Below, in pieces: positions 18,222 to 26,715 of a DNA stretch of 64,000 nt. The translations under genes were made by a program, and so were the position numbers. A model generated the notes under the pieces. The model saw only the letters and a list, made by a program, of their open reading frames with translations, ran no database searches and was not told the origin of the DNA. Each line of letters opens with the position of its first letter. The stretch's first letter is position 1. Source of the stretch: an uncultured Lachnospiraceae bacterium (GTDB lineage: Bacteria; Bacillota; Clostridia; Lachnospirales; Lachnospiraceae); contig CAJUPI010000011.1 in assembly GCA_910588125.1 (NCBI GenBank), forward strand, positions 1-64,000, in the 5' to 3' direction.

Positions 18222-19316
18222 ATGCGCAAGATCCGTGTGATGGTCGTAGATGATTCAATCCTCTTCCGAAACTGGCTGGTTCAGAACCTGGGAGCGGATT
18301 CTCTTTTTGAAGTGGTCGGATATGCTGTCAATGCCTTAGATGCCAAGAACATGCTTCCACAAGTCAAGCCAGATATTATGACGCTGGACATTGAGATGCC
18401 CGGCATGACCGGTATTGATTTTTTAAGAGAGGTTCTTCCGGTCCACCCAATTCCTATTATCCTGGTATCCTCCCTCAATGTACGGGTGTTCGATGCCCTT
18501 GCTGCAGGTGCGGTTGATTTTGTGCGCAAACCGGATATGAATATGGAAGGCGGAAAGGAAGCTTTCCTCAGCACGTTGAAGTCAAAGCTCTGTGCCGGTG
18601 CAGAAGCCAAGGTCAAACTTCCGTCTGCTGCCAGACATGCGTCAGAAGGAGTCTCCGCCACTTCTGTCGGAATGCCCCCAAACAGCTCTGCGACATCCTC
18701 TTCCCCGGTTTCATCCACCCGGTTGCCAGCTAATTTCGGAAATATCGATGTCATCGCTATCGGCGCCTCCACGGGAGGAACCGAGGCAATCCTTGAAGTA
18801 GTACGCCAATTCCCAGCCAAAATGCCGGGAATTGTCATCACGCAGCACATGCCTCCTGGATTTACTGCCATGTATGCCGAGCGCTTGAACCGTATCTGTC
18901 AGCTCAAGGTAAAAGAAGCTTCTCACGGTGATAAGGTCGTCCCGGGACAGATCCTTCTTGCTCCCGGCGGCCTTCAGATGAGAGTTATCCGTATGGGTTC
19001 CGGCTACTCGGTCAGCTGCACCGAAGAAGCCAAGGTCAGCGGGCACAAGCCTTCAGTAGACGTACTTTTCGATTCGGTAGCCGCCACTGTAAAAAATCGT
19101 GCCATCGGTGTGATTCTTACCGGTATGGGAGCAGACGGCGCTGCCGGCATGCTGCGGATGCGCAAAGCCGGTGCATATACCATCGGCCAGAACCGGGAAA
19201 CCTGTGTGGTATATGGCATGCCCATGGAGGCTTATCGGGCCGGAGGCGTCTGTGTCCAGTCTGCCTTAAGCTCTATCCCTCAGGTTGTTATGGCTCGCCT
19301 TTCCAAGCCTTCCTGA
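18222..19316 (+). CDS. cheB: Chemotaxis response regulator methylesterase CheB
   Basis: The protein of about 364 residues has an N-terminal receiver domain with phospho-acceptor Asp56 (TLDIEMPG) and a Ser/Pro-rich linker (about 135-170). The C-terminal methylesterase domain has the triad Ser in IGASTGG, His in TQHMPPG and Asp in MGADGAAG. It removes methyl groups and deamidates receptor glutamines. A TTG at 18213 is in frame, but the ATG at 18222 has AGAAAGAAGG about 10 bases upstream and is preferred. The next gene starts 31 bases after its stop. Confidence 0.97.
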   Translation: MRKIRVMVVDDSILFRNWLVQNLGADSLFEVVGYAVNALDAKNMLPQVKPDIMTLDIEMPGMTGIDFLREVLPVHPIPIILVSSLNVRVFDALAAGAVDFVRKPDMNMEGGKEAFLSTLKSKLCAGAEAKVKLPSAARHASEGVSATSVGMPPNSSATSSSPVSSTRLPANFGNIDVIAIGASTGGTEAILEVVRQFPAKMPGIVITQHMPPGFTAMYAERLNRICQLKVKEASHGDKVVPGQILLAPGGLQMRVIRMGSGYSVSCTEEAKVSGHKPSVDVLFDSVAATVKNRAIGVILTGMGADGAAGMLRMRKAGAYTIGQNRETCVVYGMPMEAYRAGGVCVQSALSSIPQVVMARLSKPS

Positions 19317-19347
19317 CGGAAGTCTTTCATCTATTCTTTTCATCATT

Positions 19348-20313
19348 ATGAAAAAAACAATGAATTCTGTCAAAAAAAAACCCAAGCGGGTTCATAAAAG
19401 CTTTGCCGAGTATCTGGTCACAGCAGCTATTGCTGTGACCACTCTCGCTATTGCTGCCAGCCTGTTTTTATATTTCCGGCCTTTTACTCTGGAGGATGTC
19501 TGGAACGCAGCCAACCGGCTGACTTCCTATGTAGCTGGGCAGGCTTCTGATTTTCGTGATCATCAGATCGCTCGCTATCAGGAGTGGAAAAAAAATCATC
19601 TGGACGCCAAAGCCGGCAATACAGCCGTCATCTCCGATGAAGATTCTGCTCCCCTCTCCTCCATGGCTGGAGATACTGCGGTGCCATATATTGACCGTAC
19701 CTCTGATTTGGGAGAAGTTGCCGGCTTAAACAGTGAACCAGTGTTTCCTTCTCAGGAGGATGCCGTTTTTTCCTTTATGATGGACACCGCCTTAGGCCCC
19801 ATGCTCTACTATAACCAGGGGGATATTCGCTGGAAAAATTATCTTTATGGCGGCGTAGATCCCATCAGTCGTTATGGCTGCGGTCCTGTCTGTGTAGCAA
19901 TGATTATCAACAGCTTCGGTTCTGCCGGTGTCACCCCTGTCGAGATGGCCGACTGGTCTGCCGCCAACGGCGGATATGCCCGCCACGGCGGTTCCTACCA
20001 CAATTTGATTCCGGACAGCCTCTCTGCCTTTGGTCTTCAGGTAGACAGCGTCACTGAGCGTACCGCTGAAAATGCTGCCTCCCTTTTAGAAAGCGGACAT
20101 ATTCTGGTAGCTCTCATGGGCCGTGGAAGCCTGACTCAGAACGGCCATTTTATCGTGATCACACAACTCTGCAACAACGGCAATGTCTATATTGCTGATC
20201 CGGCCAATTATGAAAATTGTACAAAGGAATGGAATTTACAGCAATTAATGGACGAATTAAAAAGAGTCTACGACCATGGAGGGCCCCTGTGGGCCGTCTC
20301 AATGATAAACTAA
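19348..20313 (+). CDS. Membrane-anchored C39-like (papain-fold) peptidase domain protein
   Basis: The protein of about 321 residues has a basic N-terminus (KKKPKR) and one transmembrane or signal-anchor segment (about 25-48). A linker follows, then a Peptidase_C39_2-type domain from about residue 150. The catalytic Cys lies in YGCGPVCVAM, the His in NGHFIVI and the Asp in YIADPAN. It would act outside the membrane; the substrate is unknown. It is 31 bases after cheB on the same strand, so it is probably co-transcribed with the chemotaxis genes, which is unusual. The ribosome site is weak; an alternative ATG is at 19360. The last codons and stop merge with a palindromic element. Confidence 0.82.
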   Translation: MKKTMNSVKKKPKRVHKSFAEYLVTAAIAVTTLAIAASLFLYFRPFTLEDVWNAANRLTSYVAGQASDFRDHQIARYQEWKKNHLDAKAGNTAVISDEDSAPLSSMAGDTAVPYIDRTSDLGEVAGLNSEPVFPSQEDAVFSFMMDTALGPMLYYNQGDIRWKNYLYGGVDPISRYGCGPVCVAMIINSFGSAGVTPVEMADWSAANGGYARHGGSYHNLIPDSLSAFGLQVDSVTERTAENAASLLESGHILVALMGRGSLTQNGHFIVITQLCNNGNVYIADPANYENCTKEWNLQQLMDELKRVYDHGGPLWAVSMIN

Positions 20314-20433
20314 ATTAATTTTCTCAGAAGGTACGCCATAGAAAAAGGAGCGGGAAGCAGCGGGAAATGATCGGCTGCTTCCCGCTCCTTTTTCCCTGGC
20401 TGAGTATTCTCAAAGATAAACTTAATGACATTG
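20313..20433. repeat. Palindromic intergenic element, copy B
   Basis: A perfect 21-bp stem (20341-20361 with 20374-20394) around a 12-base loop sits inside less exact outer arms. The left outer arm reads TTAATTTTCTCAGAAGGTACGCC; the right arm reads GGCTGAGTATTCTCAAAG and ends CTTAATGACATTG at 20433. The left tip has diverged into the end of the peptidase gene, which stops at 20313. It separates convergent genes and probably also terminates transcription. Confidence 0.8.
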
Positions 20434-20556
20434 CCAGAGCCTGTCGGGATTTCTCGACAAGCTGGCCGCCCTTTTGTTTCCTGCCCCAAGGCGTACCTTA
20501 TGGAACTACTAAACGGATTGCCATTGATTCTGCGACGCCCTCTTCACAATTTACTT

Positions 20557-21918
20557 CTAGCTTTTCCCTCGCTCTCCTGCCAGCGCCTGATCCACAACCG
20601 CCAGCTCCTCTGGGCGGAACATCCCCCGCATCACAGTCACCATGCTGCCATAATTTGCTTTCATCGCCGCCTTCAGGACGAACAGGCGATCTTTAAGCGT
20701 AGAAAAATCATAAAGATTCTGTCCCAGAAATGCTGCGACTGCCGAAGCCGGCGCCGCTTCCGCTCTCCCGCTCTGTTCATCAAAAGAAAATGCAGTCAGC
20801 ATCAAATAAAGCGTACTCATTAAATAGCGATCTGCTTTCAGCAAAATGGTAGAATAGTTGATGCAATCCATCAAATTCCCATTATTAAAACAGCAGGTCG
20901 CCAGCATTTCATAAGCCTGCCGGATATCCCCCGATAAAAACATCGATTTAAAAGCTGTCCCATACTTTTCCAGCTGTGCCAGCGCCCGCCTTAAGTGCTT
21001 CTCCGCCGCCCGATAATTCCCATGGCGTGAAAAATACTTCCCGGCATAAAAATCAAAGTCTCCCTCCTGTGGCAGACGGAGAATTGCCTTATTATAAATT
21101 CCCATAAAATTCTCTTCCGTGGTATCGGATTTTGCATAAAGAATCTCCAGCAGCTTGGTAAAAGTCATGGAAGCCCGGATCGGATCCATCGTCTCCTCCG
21201 TATCCGGCATCAGGGCAATCGCCTTGCGGAATGTAGCCTCTGCCTGCTCTAAATCGCTCGCGGAATAATATTCATCTCCCAAATATCCCAGCATCCGGTG
21301 GCTATCCGGGTGCTCCTCCAGCTCCTTTAAAATAATCTTTAAATTCCGTCCGGTGGATACTTTATTTTGATGCCCGATCTCTCCATATCCAGTATGATAA
21401 ATAGAAAGCTCCTTGGTGGCATCCACAAACCGAAAATCCGATCCATCCACAGAAGTGATATATTCGTGAATCCTCCCCACATAGCGCAATCCTTTTTCAT
21501 TGCGGAATACCCGGGACTGGGTTCCCACGGCCACCACCTTTCCCTCATCCGTCAGATGCACCCAGGCAGACAAAATTGCATCATAATGCTTATCCTGCAA
21601 TTGCCTTACATAATATAATACCTTCCTGGCATCCTCTTCGGAAAAATACTCATCGGCATCCAACAGAGCAATCCATTCATATTTTGCCTTGCTGATAGCA
21701 AAATTCTTTGCCGCCGAAAAATCATCAATCCACTCAAAATGATATACCTTCGCTCCCATCTGCTCCGCAATCTCCACAGTCCGATCCGTAGAGCCGGTAT
21801 CCACAACAATCTGCTCCGCCACTACTCCCTTTCCCCAGGAAAGAGCACGTTCTATATTCCTCTCCTCATTCTTCACAATCATACATTGAGAAATCCTTGC
21901 CCTGCCACGGCCCTTCAT
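20557..21918 (-). CDS. Family 2 glycosyltransferase with C-terminal TPR-like region
   Basis: The 453-residue protein has a GT2 domain (about 1-230). It opens with ISQCMIVKNEERNIERAL, continues VVDTGSTDRTVEIA, and has the metal-binding DAD motif in LLDADEYF. Helical TPR-like repeats follow (about 235-400). This architecture occurs in transferases that glycosylate proteins or peptides. The gene is next to a close relative (22042-23352) and near two flagellins, so flagellin glycosylation is the leading guess. AGAGGAG lies 9 bases before the ATG. It was probably duplicated from, or with, the neighbouring gene. Confidence 0.88.
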   Translation of the reverse strand: MKGRGRARISQCMIVKNEERNIERALSWGKGVVAEQIVVDTGSTDRTVEIAEQMGAKVYHFEWIDDFSAAKNFAISKAKYEWIALLDADEYFSEEDARKVLYYVRQLQDKHYDAILSAWVHLTDEGKVVAVGTQSRVFRNEKGLRYVGRIHEYITSVDGSDFRFVDATKELSIYHTGYGEIGHQNKVSTGRNLKIILKELEEHPDSHRMLGYLGDEYYSASDLEQAEATFRKAIALMPDTEETMDPIRASMTFTKLLEILYAKSDTTEENFMGIYNKAILRLPQEGDFDFYAGKYFSRHGNYRAAEKHLRRALAQLEKYGTAFKSMFLSGDIRQAYEMLATCCFNNGNLMDCINYSTILLKADRYLMSTLYLMLTAFSFDEQSGRAEAAPASAVAAFLGQNLYDFSTLKDRLFVLKAAMKANYGSMVTVMRGMFRPEELAVVDQALAGERGKS

Positions 21919-22041
21919 ACTGATGTCTCCTCTCTGTTTATTCCCTTCCTGATCTTATATCCCAATTCGGAGATGCCAGGATCAAAATGTCTTTTGCCCC
22001 CAACATCATTCCCATCTATATCATCACAGTTGCCTTTTCTC

Positions 22042-23352
22042 CTATTCATTCAACCCTATTGCTGTCCGTTCCCCGGGAGTAAAAAGCTTTTCCGCCATAT
22101 AAGCGGCAAAGCTCCCACATCCCCCCTGACGAGCTGTCTTCCATAAAAACAACCGATCCTTTAAAGAAGAAAAATCATAAAGTCCGGAAAAGAACTCTAA
22201 AACCCGTGGATATTCCTGTTCTCTCCCATTATCTCCCGGTGCCAGAACCAAGAGCAGCCGCGAAAGTACCGTCATCCCATATCGATTCGCTTTCAGATAT
22301 GCCACCGCATAGTTCACGCACTTCTGCCCCTTTCCTGCCTCATAGCAGCACCGTACCAGCAGATCATAAGCCTCCATCAGATTCCCTGCCAACAAAAGCG
22401 CCCGGTTCGAGCAACCAAAACGATTCAGCTTCTCCAATGCCGCCTCCAAATATAGTACTGCCTGTCCCGCATCCTGAGAAGCTGCAAAAAAGCGGCCGGC
22501 AATATAATCAAAATCGGCCTCCTTCGGCAGCTTCCCCACCGCCTGCCGATAAATCCCATCCGCCTCTTCCCAGGAAGCCTCTTCTTTCTCTGTCAAAATC
22601 ATCAGCAACCGCGTATAGGTTGCCGCACTTCGCTGATCCTCCTCTGACAGCTGAGGCGGCATATGCATGACTGCCCGGCGATACCATGCTTCCGCCTCTG
22701 TTCGATCGCCGTCATCCAGGTACTCATCCCCCATATATCCCATCATTTCATAATCCTCGGGATGCTCCTTCAGCTCCTCTTGTATCAGCCTCCGGTTTCT
22801 TCCGCTTCTCGTCTTCTCGGCGTACGCCTCTCCCTGATATCCGGTATGAAAAATAGATAAAGAAGCCACTACATCACCAATCCGGAGCGCCCGACCGGTG
22901 GTGGATTCCAGTTGTTCGTGTATTTTCCGGCGGTAACGGATATCCGGCAGATTCCGGAAAAAACGAATCTGTGTCCCGGAAGCAAAGATTTTCCCCTGTC
23001 CATCCAACTGCTGCCAGCCCGTTGAGATTCCATCAAACCGAGCCATCTCCGGGTTATTTATAATTTCCGCCAGCCTCTTTGCATCCTCTGGCATCATATA
23101 TTCATCCGCGTCCAAAAAGGCAATCCATTCTCCTTGCACCTGCTCTATCGCATAATTCTTCGCGGCCGCAAAATCATCAATCCAGGTAAAATGATATACT
23201 TTAGCCCCCAGCTTCCGAGCCAGCTCCACGGTCCGATCGGTAGAACCTGTGTCCACTACAATCTGCTCCCACATCAGCGGCCTTCCCCAGGACAATGCAC
23301 GTTCTATATTCTTTTCTTCATTCTTTACAATCATACACTGGGAAATCCGCAC
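22042..23352 (-). CDS. Family 2 glycosyltransferase with C-terminal TPR-like region
   Basis: The 436-residue protein is a paralogue of the product of 20557-21918. It shares ISQCMIVKNEEKNIERALSW, the VVDTGSTDRTVELA loop and the DAD motif in FLDADEYM. TPR-like helices fill about residues 225-400. The start is GTG with AAGGAGGAG 8 bases upstream. It is first of two minus-strand transferase genes just downstream of the flagellin terminator. The sugar donor and acceptor are unknown; flagellin is the likely target from context. Confidence 0.88.
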   Translation of the reverse strand: MRISQCMIVKNEEKNIERALSWGRPLMWEQIVVDTGSTDRTVELARKLGAKVYHFTWIDDFAAAKNYAIEQVQGEWIAFLDADEYMMPEDAKRLAEIINNPEMARFDGISTGWQQLDGQGKIFASGTQIRFFRNLPDIRYRRKIHEQLESTTGRALRIGDVVASLSIFHTGYQGEAYAEKTRSGRNRRLIQEELKEHPEDYEMMGYMGDEYLDDGDRTEAEAWYRRAVMHMPPQLSEEDQRSAATYTRLLMILTEKEEASWEEADGIYRQAVGKLPKEADFDYIAGRFFAASQDAGQAVLYLEAALEKLNRFGCSNRALLLAGNLMEAYDLLVRCCYEAGKGQKCVNYAVAYLKANRYGMTVLSRLLLVLAPGDNGREQEYPRVLEFFSGLYDFSSLKDRLFLWKTARQGGCGSFAAYMAEKLFTPGERTAIGLNE

Positions 23353-23508
23353 TGGCAGCTCCTCCTTACCGGTATTTATAGAAAAAAGCCATCTCCCGGT
23401 CTGATTTGGGAAAAATGACTTTCAATTCTCAGACATATTCTATTTATATATCGGCTTTTTGGCCGGGAAATTAAGATATTTCATCAGGAATTTCTATTTC
23501 ACACAGCC

Positions 23509-23537
23509 AAAAAGCCCGCCAGACAAATCCGGCGGGC
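23509..23537 (-). terminator. Rho-independent terminator downstream of the first flagellin
   Basis: The stem GCCCGCC/GGCGGGC with a 10-base loop is followed on the minus strand by TTTTT. It lies about 70 bases past the flagellin stop and before the glycosyltransferase start at 23352. Confidence 0.85.
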
Positions 23538-23609
23538 CATATTCTTATTTAACACAATTCTCAATTAAACTCTGTCTGTACTAAATCACAGCCAGCTCCT
23601 GTCTAAAAA

Positions 23610-24698
23610 TTACTGCAACAGGCTCAGGATGCTCTGCGGTACAGAGTTGGACTGCGCCAGCATGGACTGAGAAGCCTGCAGAAGAATGTTATTCTTCGTG
23701 AATGCAGTGATCTCATCCGCCATATCGGTATCACGGATACGGCTCTCAGCAGAGGTGATGTTCTCAGAAGTAACTTTCAGGTTGTTAACCGTATGCTCCA
23801 GTCTGTTCTGAGCAGCACCGAGTTTTGCACGGTAGCTAGATACTGCATTGATAGCAGAATTGATGGTATCGATAGCTGCATTTGCTACAACCGTGCTGCT
23901 GCCGGAGATGTTCAATGTCGGAAGCAGAGTAGAAGCAGCGGTGCTCTTGCTGTTAAATTTCACATCCTTAAAATTACCGCCATCCTTTACAGCATCAATA
24001 TAATCCTGAGACACTTTACCATCGGCACCAATAAAGCCTTCTGTCGCTGCAGTAACAGTCACAGTATTATTGTTCTTATCACCGGCCTTTTCAAAGGTGT
24101 ATTCTACATCATTAAGGCCATTCTGAGATAAGCCATCCTTTGCATACTGATCTCTGTCAAAACCAGTCATCTGATCCCAGATAGCTGCCTGGATACCACT
24201 GACGGTCATCGCCTGGCTGTTCACCACGATAGTTTCTTTTCCGCTCGGGCCGATCTGGAAGGTCATCTTTCCAGCGCTGCCTTCGTTTGCCAGCGGCTTA
24301 ATACCGTTGAAGTCGGTGTTGTTCGCGATACGATCGATTTCCTTTAACAGCTCGGAAACCTCGCTCTGCAGGTTGCCTCTTGCTACGGTATTGTAAGTAC
24401 CGTTTGCTGACTGAGAAGCCAGGGTAGTAAGACGCTGCAACATGGAATGAACCTCGGTCAAAGCACCTTCTGCCGTCTGAATCAAACCGATAGCATCCTG
24501 GGCGTTCTTTGCTGCCTGGTTCAGGCCGTTGATCTGAGATCTCATGCTCTCGGAAATCGCCAGACCTGCTGCATCATCACCGGCACGGTTGATCTTGTAA
24601 CCGGATGACAGCTTCTCTAAGTTCTTGTTCAATCCGCTCTGGTTTACGCCTAAGTTTCTGTAAGAGTTAATCGCCGCTATATTGTGTTGAATAATCAT
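23610..24698 (-). CDS. Flagellin
   Basis: The 362-residue protein has the conserved flagellin N-terminal D0/D1 region (IIQHNIAAINSYR, LSSGYKINRAGDDAAGLAISE) and C-terminal region (TSENITSAESRIRDTDMADE ... SVPQSILSLLQ). A variable, Ser/Thr/Asn-rich centre of about 150 residues is exposed on the filament and is a likely place for glycosylation. It is the main filament subunit candidate. AGGAGG precedes the ATG. It has its own sigma-28-like promoter (24828-24854) and terminator (23509-23537), as expected for a strongly expressed single gene. FliW and CsrA, encoded at 38.9-39.6 kb, would control its translation. Confidence 0.97.
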   Translation of the reverse strand: MIIQHNIAAINSYRNLGVNQSGLNKNLEKLSSGYKINRAGDDAAGLAISESMRSQINGLNQAAKNAQDAIGLIQTAEGALTEVHSMLQRLTTLASQSANGTYNTVARGNLQSEVSELLKEIDRIANNTDFNGIKPLANEGSAGKMTFQIGPSGKETIVVNSQAMTVSGIQAAIWDQMTGFDRDQYAKDGLSQNGLNDVEYTFEKAGDKNNNTVTVTAATEGFIGADGKVSQDYIDAVKDGGNFKDVKFNSKSTAASTLLPTLNISGSSTVVANAAIDTINSAINAVSSYRAKLGAAQNRLEHTVNNLKVTSENITSAESRIRDTDMADEITAFTKNNILLQASQSMLAQSNSVPQSILSLLQ

Positions 24699-24827
24699 AG
24701 ATCGTTCCTCCTATCCCTAAACAATACCTCCAGGAACTTCCCTGTCCCTGGCTTTCCCCTCCCATGCGGGCCCTTACACCGGAGAGTCAATAAAATCATG
24801 ATTTCTTGATTTTCCTTACATATTTCT

Positions 24828-24854
24828 ATATCGACACTTTTAAAAAATTATTAA
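24828..24854 (-). promoter_or_regulatory. Sigma-28-like promoter of the first flagellin
   Basis: TTAA (24851-24854), 15 bases, GTCGATAT (24828-24835) on the minus strand, about 130 bases before the start codon, leaving a long leader suitable for CsrA control. Confidence 0.8.
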
Positions 24855-24913
24855 GCACATTTATTCTTTATAAAGAAAAATCAATGGCAAACTCACTTTT
24901 GGCTCTTTAAATA

Positions 24914-24945
24914 AAAATGACATTCCCCACAGGCAATGTCATTTT
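24914..24945 (-). terminator. Rho-independent terminator of the second flagellin
   Basis: The perfect 11-bp stem AAAATGACATT / AATGTCATTTT has a 10-base loop. On the minus strand it ends in TTTT and runs into TTATTT. It lies about 60 bases past the stop of the flagellin at 25006. Confidence 0.8.
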
Positions 24946-25005
24946 CAATCAAAACAGATATCTCTTTCTTCAATTAAGAAAAACAAAAGTTCTTCCCGCT
25001 CACCC

Positions 25006-25854
25006 CTACTGCAACAACCGCAAAATCAACTCCGGAACCGAATTCGCCTGCGCCACCATCGAACTCGACGCCTGATAGACGATATTATCCTTCATATAGG
25101 TAGTAAACTCCTCCGCCATTTTTGTATCGCGGATCTGGCTCTCCGACACTGTCATATTCTCAGAGGTGACACTCAGATTATTATGCGTATGCTCCAGATG
25201 GTTCTGAGCCGCACCAAAGCTCGCCCGGATATCCGCCACTGCCTCGATTGCCTCATCGATCTTAGTCACAGCCGCATTCGAAGCAGGCAAAGTAGTAAAG
25301 GTAGTATCTTTCAACAACAATGCCTCACTGCTCAGATAATAACGCGGAACATCCAGAATCTCATCTCCCGAAGCACCGATCTGCAATGTGATATCATCCC
25401 TCTTTTGCGGCGGCACATAATCTGTCGGCAATGCCGACGTCGCATCAAACAACGGTATCTCATCAAAATCCGCTGTCTGGCCGATCCGGTCGATCTCATC
25501 TAAAAGCTGCATCCTCTCTGCATCCAGATTCTCCCGGGCAAGCGTCGTATAAGTACCATTTGCCGACTGAATCGCCAAAGTCTTCAATCTTCCCAGCATA
25601 GAATGCACCTCAGATAACGCGCCCTCACCGGTAGACGTCATACTGATACCATCATTAACATTCCGCATCGCTTGATCCAAAGCAGTAATCTGATTCCTCA
25701 TCAATTCAGAGATGGCCAGACCCGCCGCATCATCCCCCGCCCGGTTAATACGGTATCCGGAAGAAAGCTTCTCCAGCGACTTTCTCATCTTACCCTCAGT
25801 AATACCCTTATTCCTGGAAGCGTTAAAACCTGCTATGTTGTTCTGTATGACCAT
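25006..25854 (-). CDS. Flagellin, short form
   Basis: This second flagellin (about 282 residues) has conserved ends (VIQNNIAGFNASR, LSSGYRINRAGDDAAGLAISE; TSENMTVSESQIRDTKMAEE ... SVPELILRLLQ) and a very short central domain of about 70 residues. It would form a smoother or minor filament section. The ATG at 25854 matches the family N-terminus and has GGTGG at 9 bases; a GTG at 25860 is also in frame. It differs clearly from the larger flagellin outside the conserved ends. It has its own promoter candidate and terminator. Confidence 0.95.
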   Translation of the reverse strand: MVIQNNIAGFNASRNKGITEGKMRKSLEKLSSGYRINRAGDDAAGLAISELMRNQITALDQAMRNVNDGISMTSTGEGALSEVHSMLGRLKTLAIQSANGTYTTLARENLDAERMQLLDEIDRIGQTADFDEIPLFDATSALPTDYVPPQKRDDITLQIGASGDEILDVPRYYLSSEALLLKDTTFTTLPASNAAVTKIDEAIEAVADIRASFGAAQNHLEHTHNNLSVTSENMTVSESQIRDTKMAEEFTTYMKDNIVYQASSSMVAQANSVPELILRLLQ

Positions 25855-25945
25855 ATTCACTAACCACCTTCCATCAATACAGTTCTATCTCACGACCTCC
25901 TGCAAAGAAAAGCCGCATTCTCATTCTTTAAACCTGTTGACTATA

Positions 25946-25973
25946 ATATCGGCAGGATTTCCAGGTTACATAA
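25946..25973 (-). promoter_or_regulatory. Sigma-28-like promoter of the second flagellin
   Basis: TTAT (25970-25973), 16 bases, GCCGATAT (25946-25953) on the minus strand, about 90 bases before the start codon. The -10 box is exact but the -35 box is weak. Confidence 0.6.
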
Positions 25974-26074
25974 GAGCATATCAGTAATTTTTTCAGATTT
26001 CACATTTCCCTCACAGTTTACCAAAAGCCCCCCTGCAAATTGATAAAGCTCACATAAATTTCCACCCCCAACAC

Positions 26075-26385
26075 CAATGTCATTCAGTTAATTTTCTCAG
26101 AAGGTACGCCATGGAAAAAGGAGCGGGAAGAGGCGGAAAAATGGTCTGCCTCTTTTTCCGGTTTCGGGATCAAGAATTCCTAAAATCTCTGATTTTTGCG
26201 AAAAGCGAAGCGAAAATCCCCAAACTCGCTTCGCTCAGACAGAGCGCATTTTCGTTTCAAAGCAAAACTCAGGGATTTAAGCACTTCTAAATCCCTGCAA
26301 AATCCAAAGCAGCAAACCATTTCCCGCCCCTTCCCACTCCTTGTTCCACAGCTGAATATTCTCAAAGATAAACATAACGACATTG
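26075..26385. repeat. Palindromic intergenic element, copy C (long form)
   Basis: This 311-bp long copy has ends CAATGTCATTCAGTT and, inverted, CAATGTCGTTATGTT. Inside are the GGTACGCC side block and GGAAAAAGGAGCGGGAAG arm. A further inner palindromic shell (GATTTTTGCGAAAAGCG ... CGCATTTTCGTTTC) flanks the core CAAACTCGCTTCGCTCAGAC (26221-26240). The flanking bases CCCAACAC and CCCAGCAC form an imperfect 8-bp direct repeat. No reading frame of note is present. With the next element it fills most of the 860-base space between the second flagellin and the third glycosyltransferase. Confidence 0.8.
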
Positions 26386-26405
26386 CCCAGCACAGGATCA
26401 CTCAG

Positions 26406-26670
26406 CCCAGGAGGAAGAAAAAAGTGGCAGAGGCTTGCCCGGATCAGGGAACGTACCGTCTTTGCCTTTGCAGGAATTTTAGAAGTCCTTAAATCCCTGG
26501 ATTTTGCGTTGAAACGAAAATGCACACTGTCTGAGCGAAGCGAGTTTGGGCATTTTCGTTTCGTTCTTAGCAAAATTCAGAGATTTTAGGACTTCTTAAA
26601 TTCCGAAACAGCAAAACCGGTACGCTCCCTGATCCAGGCAAGCCCCTGCCGCTTTTTTCTTCCTCCTGGG
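26406..26670. repeat. 265-bp near-perfect palindrome, related core, different arms (copy D)
   Basis: Arms begin CCCAGGAGGAAGAAAAAAG and end in the inverted equivalent at 26670. They stay paired through the whole length with scattered mismatches. The centre (26527-26546) is the reverse complement of the copy C core. The left flank CTCAGCC and right flank GGCGTACC are the same side blocks that border the arms in the other copies. It therefore looks like a member of the same family with exchanged arms and without the CAATGTCATT tips. As RNA it would form one long hairpin. Confidence 0.8.
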
Positions 26671-26715
26671 CGTACCTGATGAACATACCCCAGCGCGCCT
26701 TATAGTCGTACTCTA

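Noticed and set aside
24914..24945. AATGACATT / AATGTCATT hairpin as another copy of the dispersed element
   Set aside because: The tips point inward rather than outward and lack CAATG at the outer ends; position and T-tract fit a flagellin terminator.
23353..25005. c-di-GMP riboswitch in the flagellin leaders
   Set aside because: No conserved GEMM-type core was recognised in the leaders; the long leader is better explained by CsrA control.
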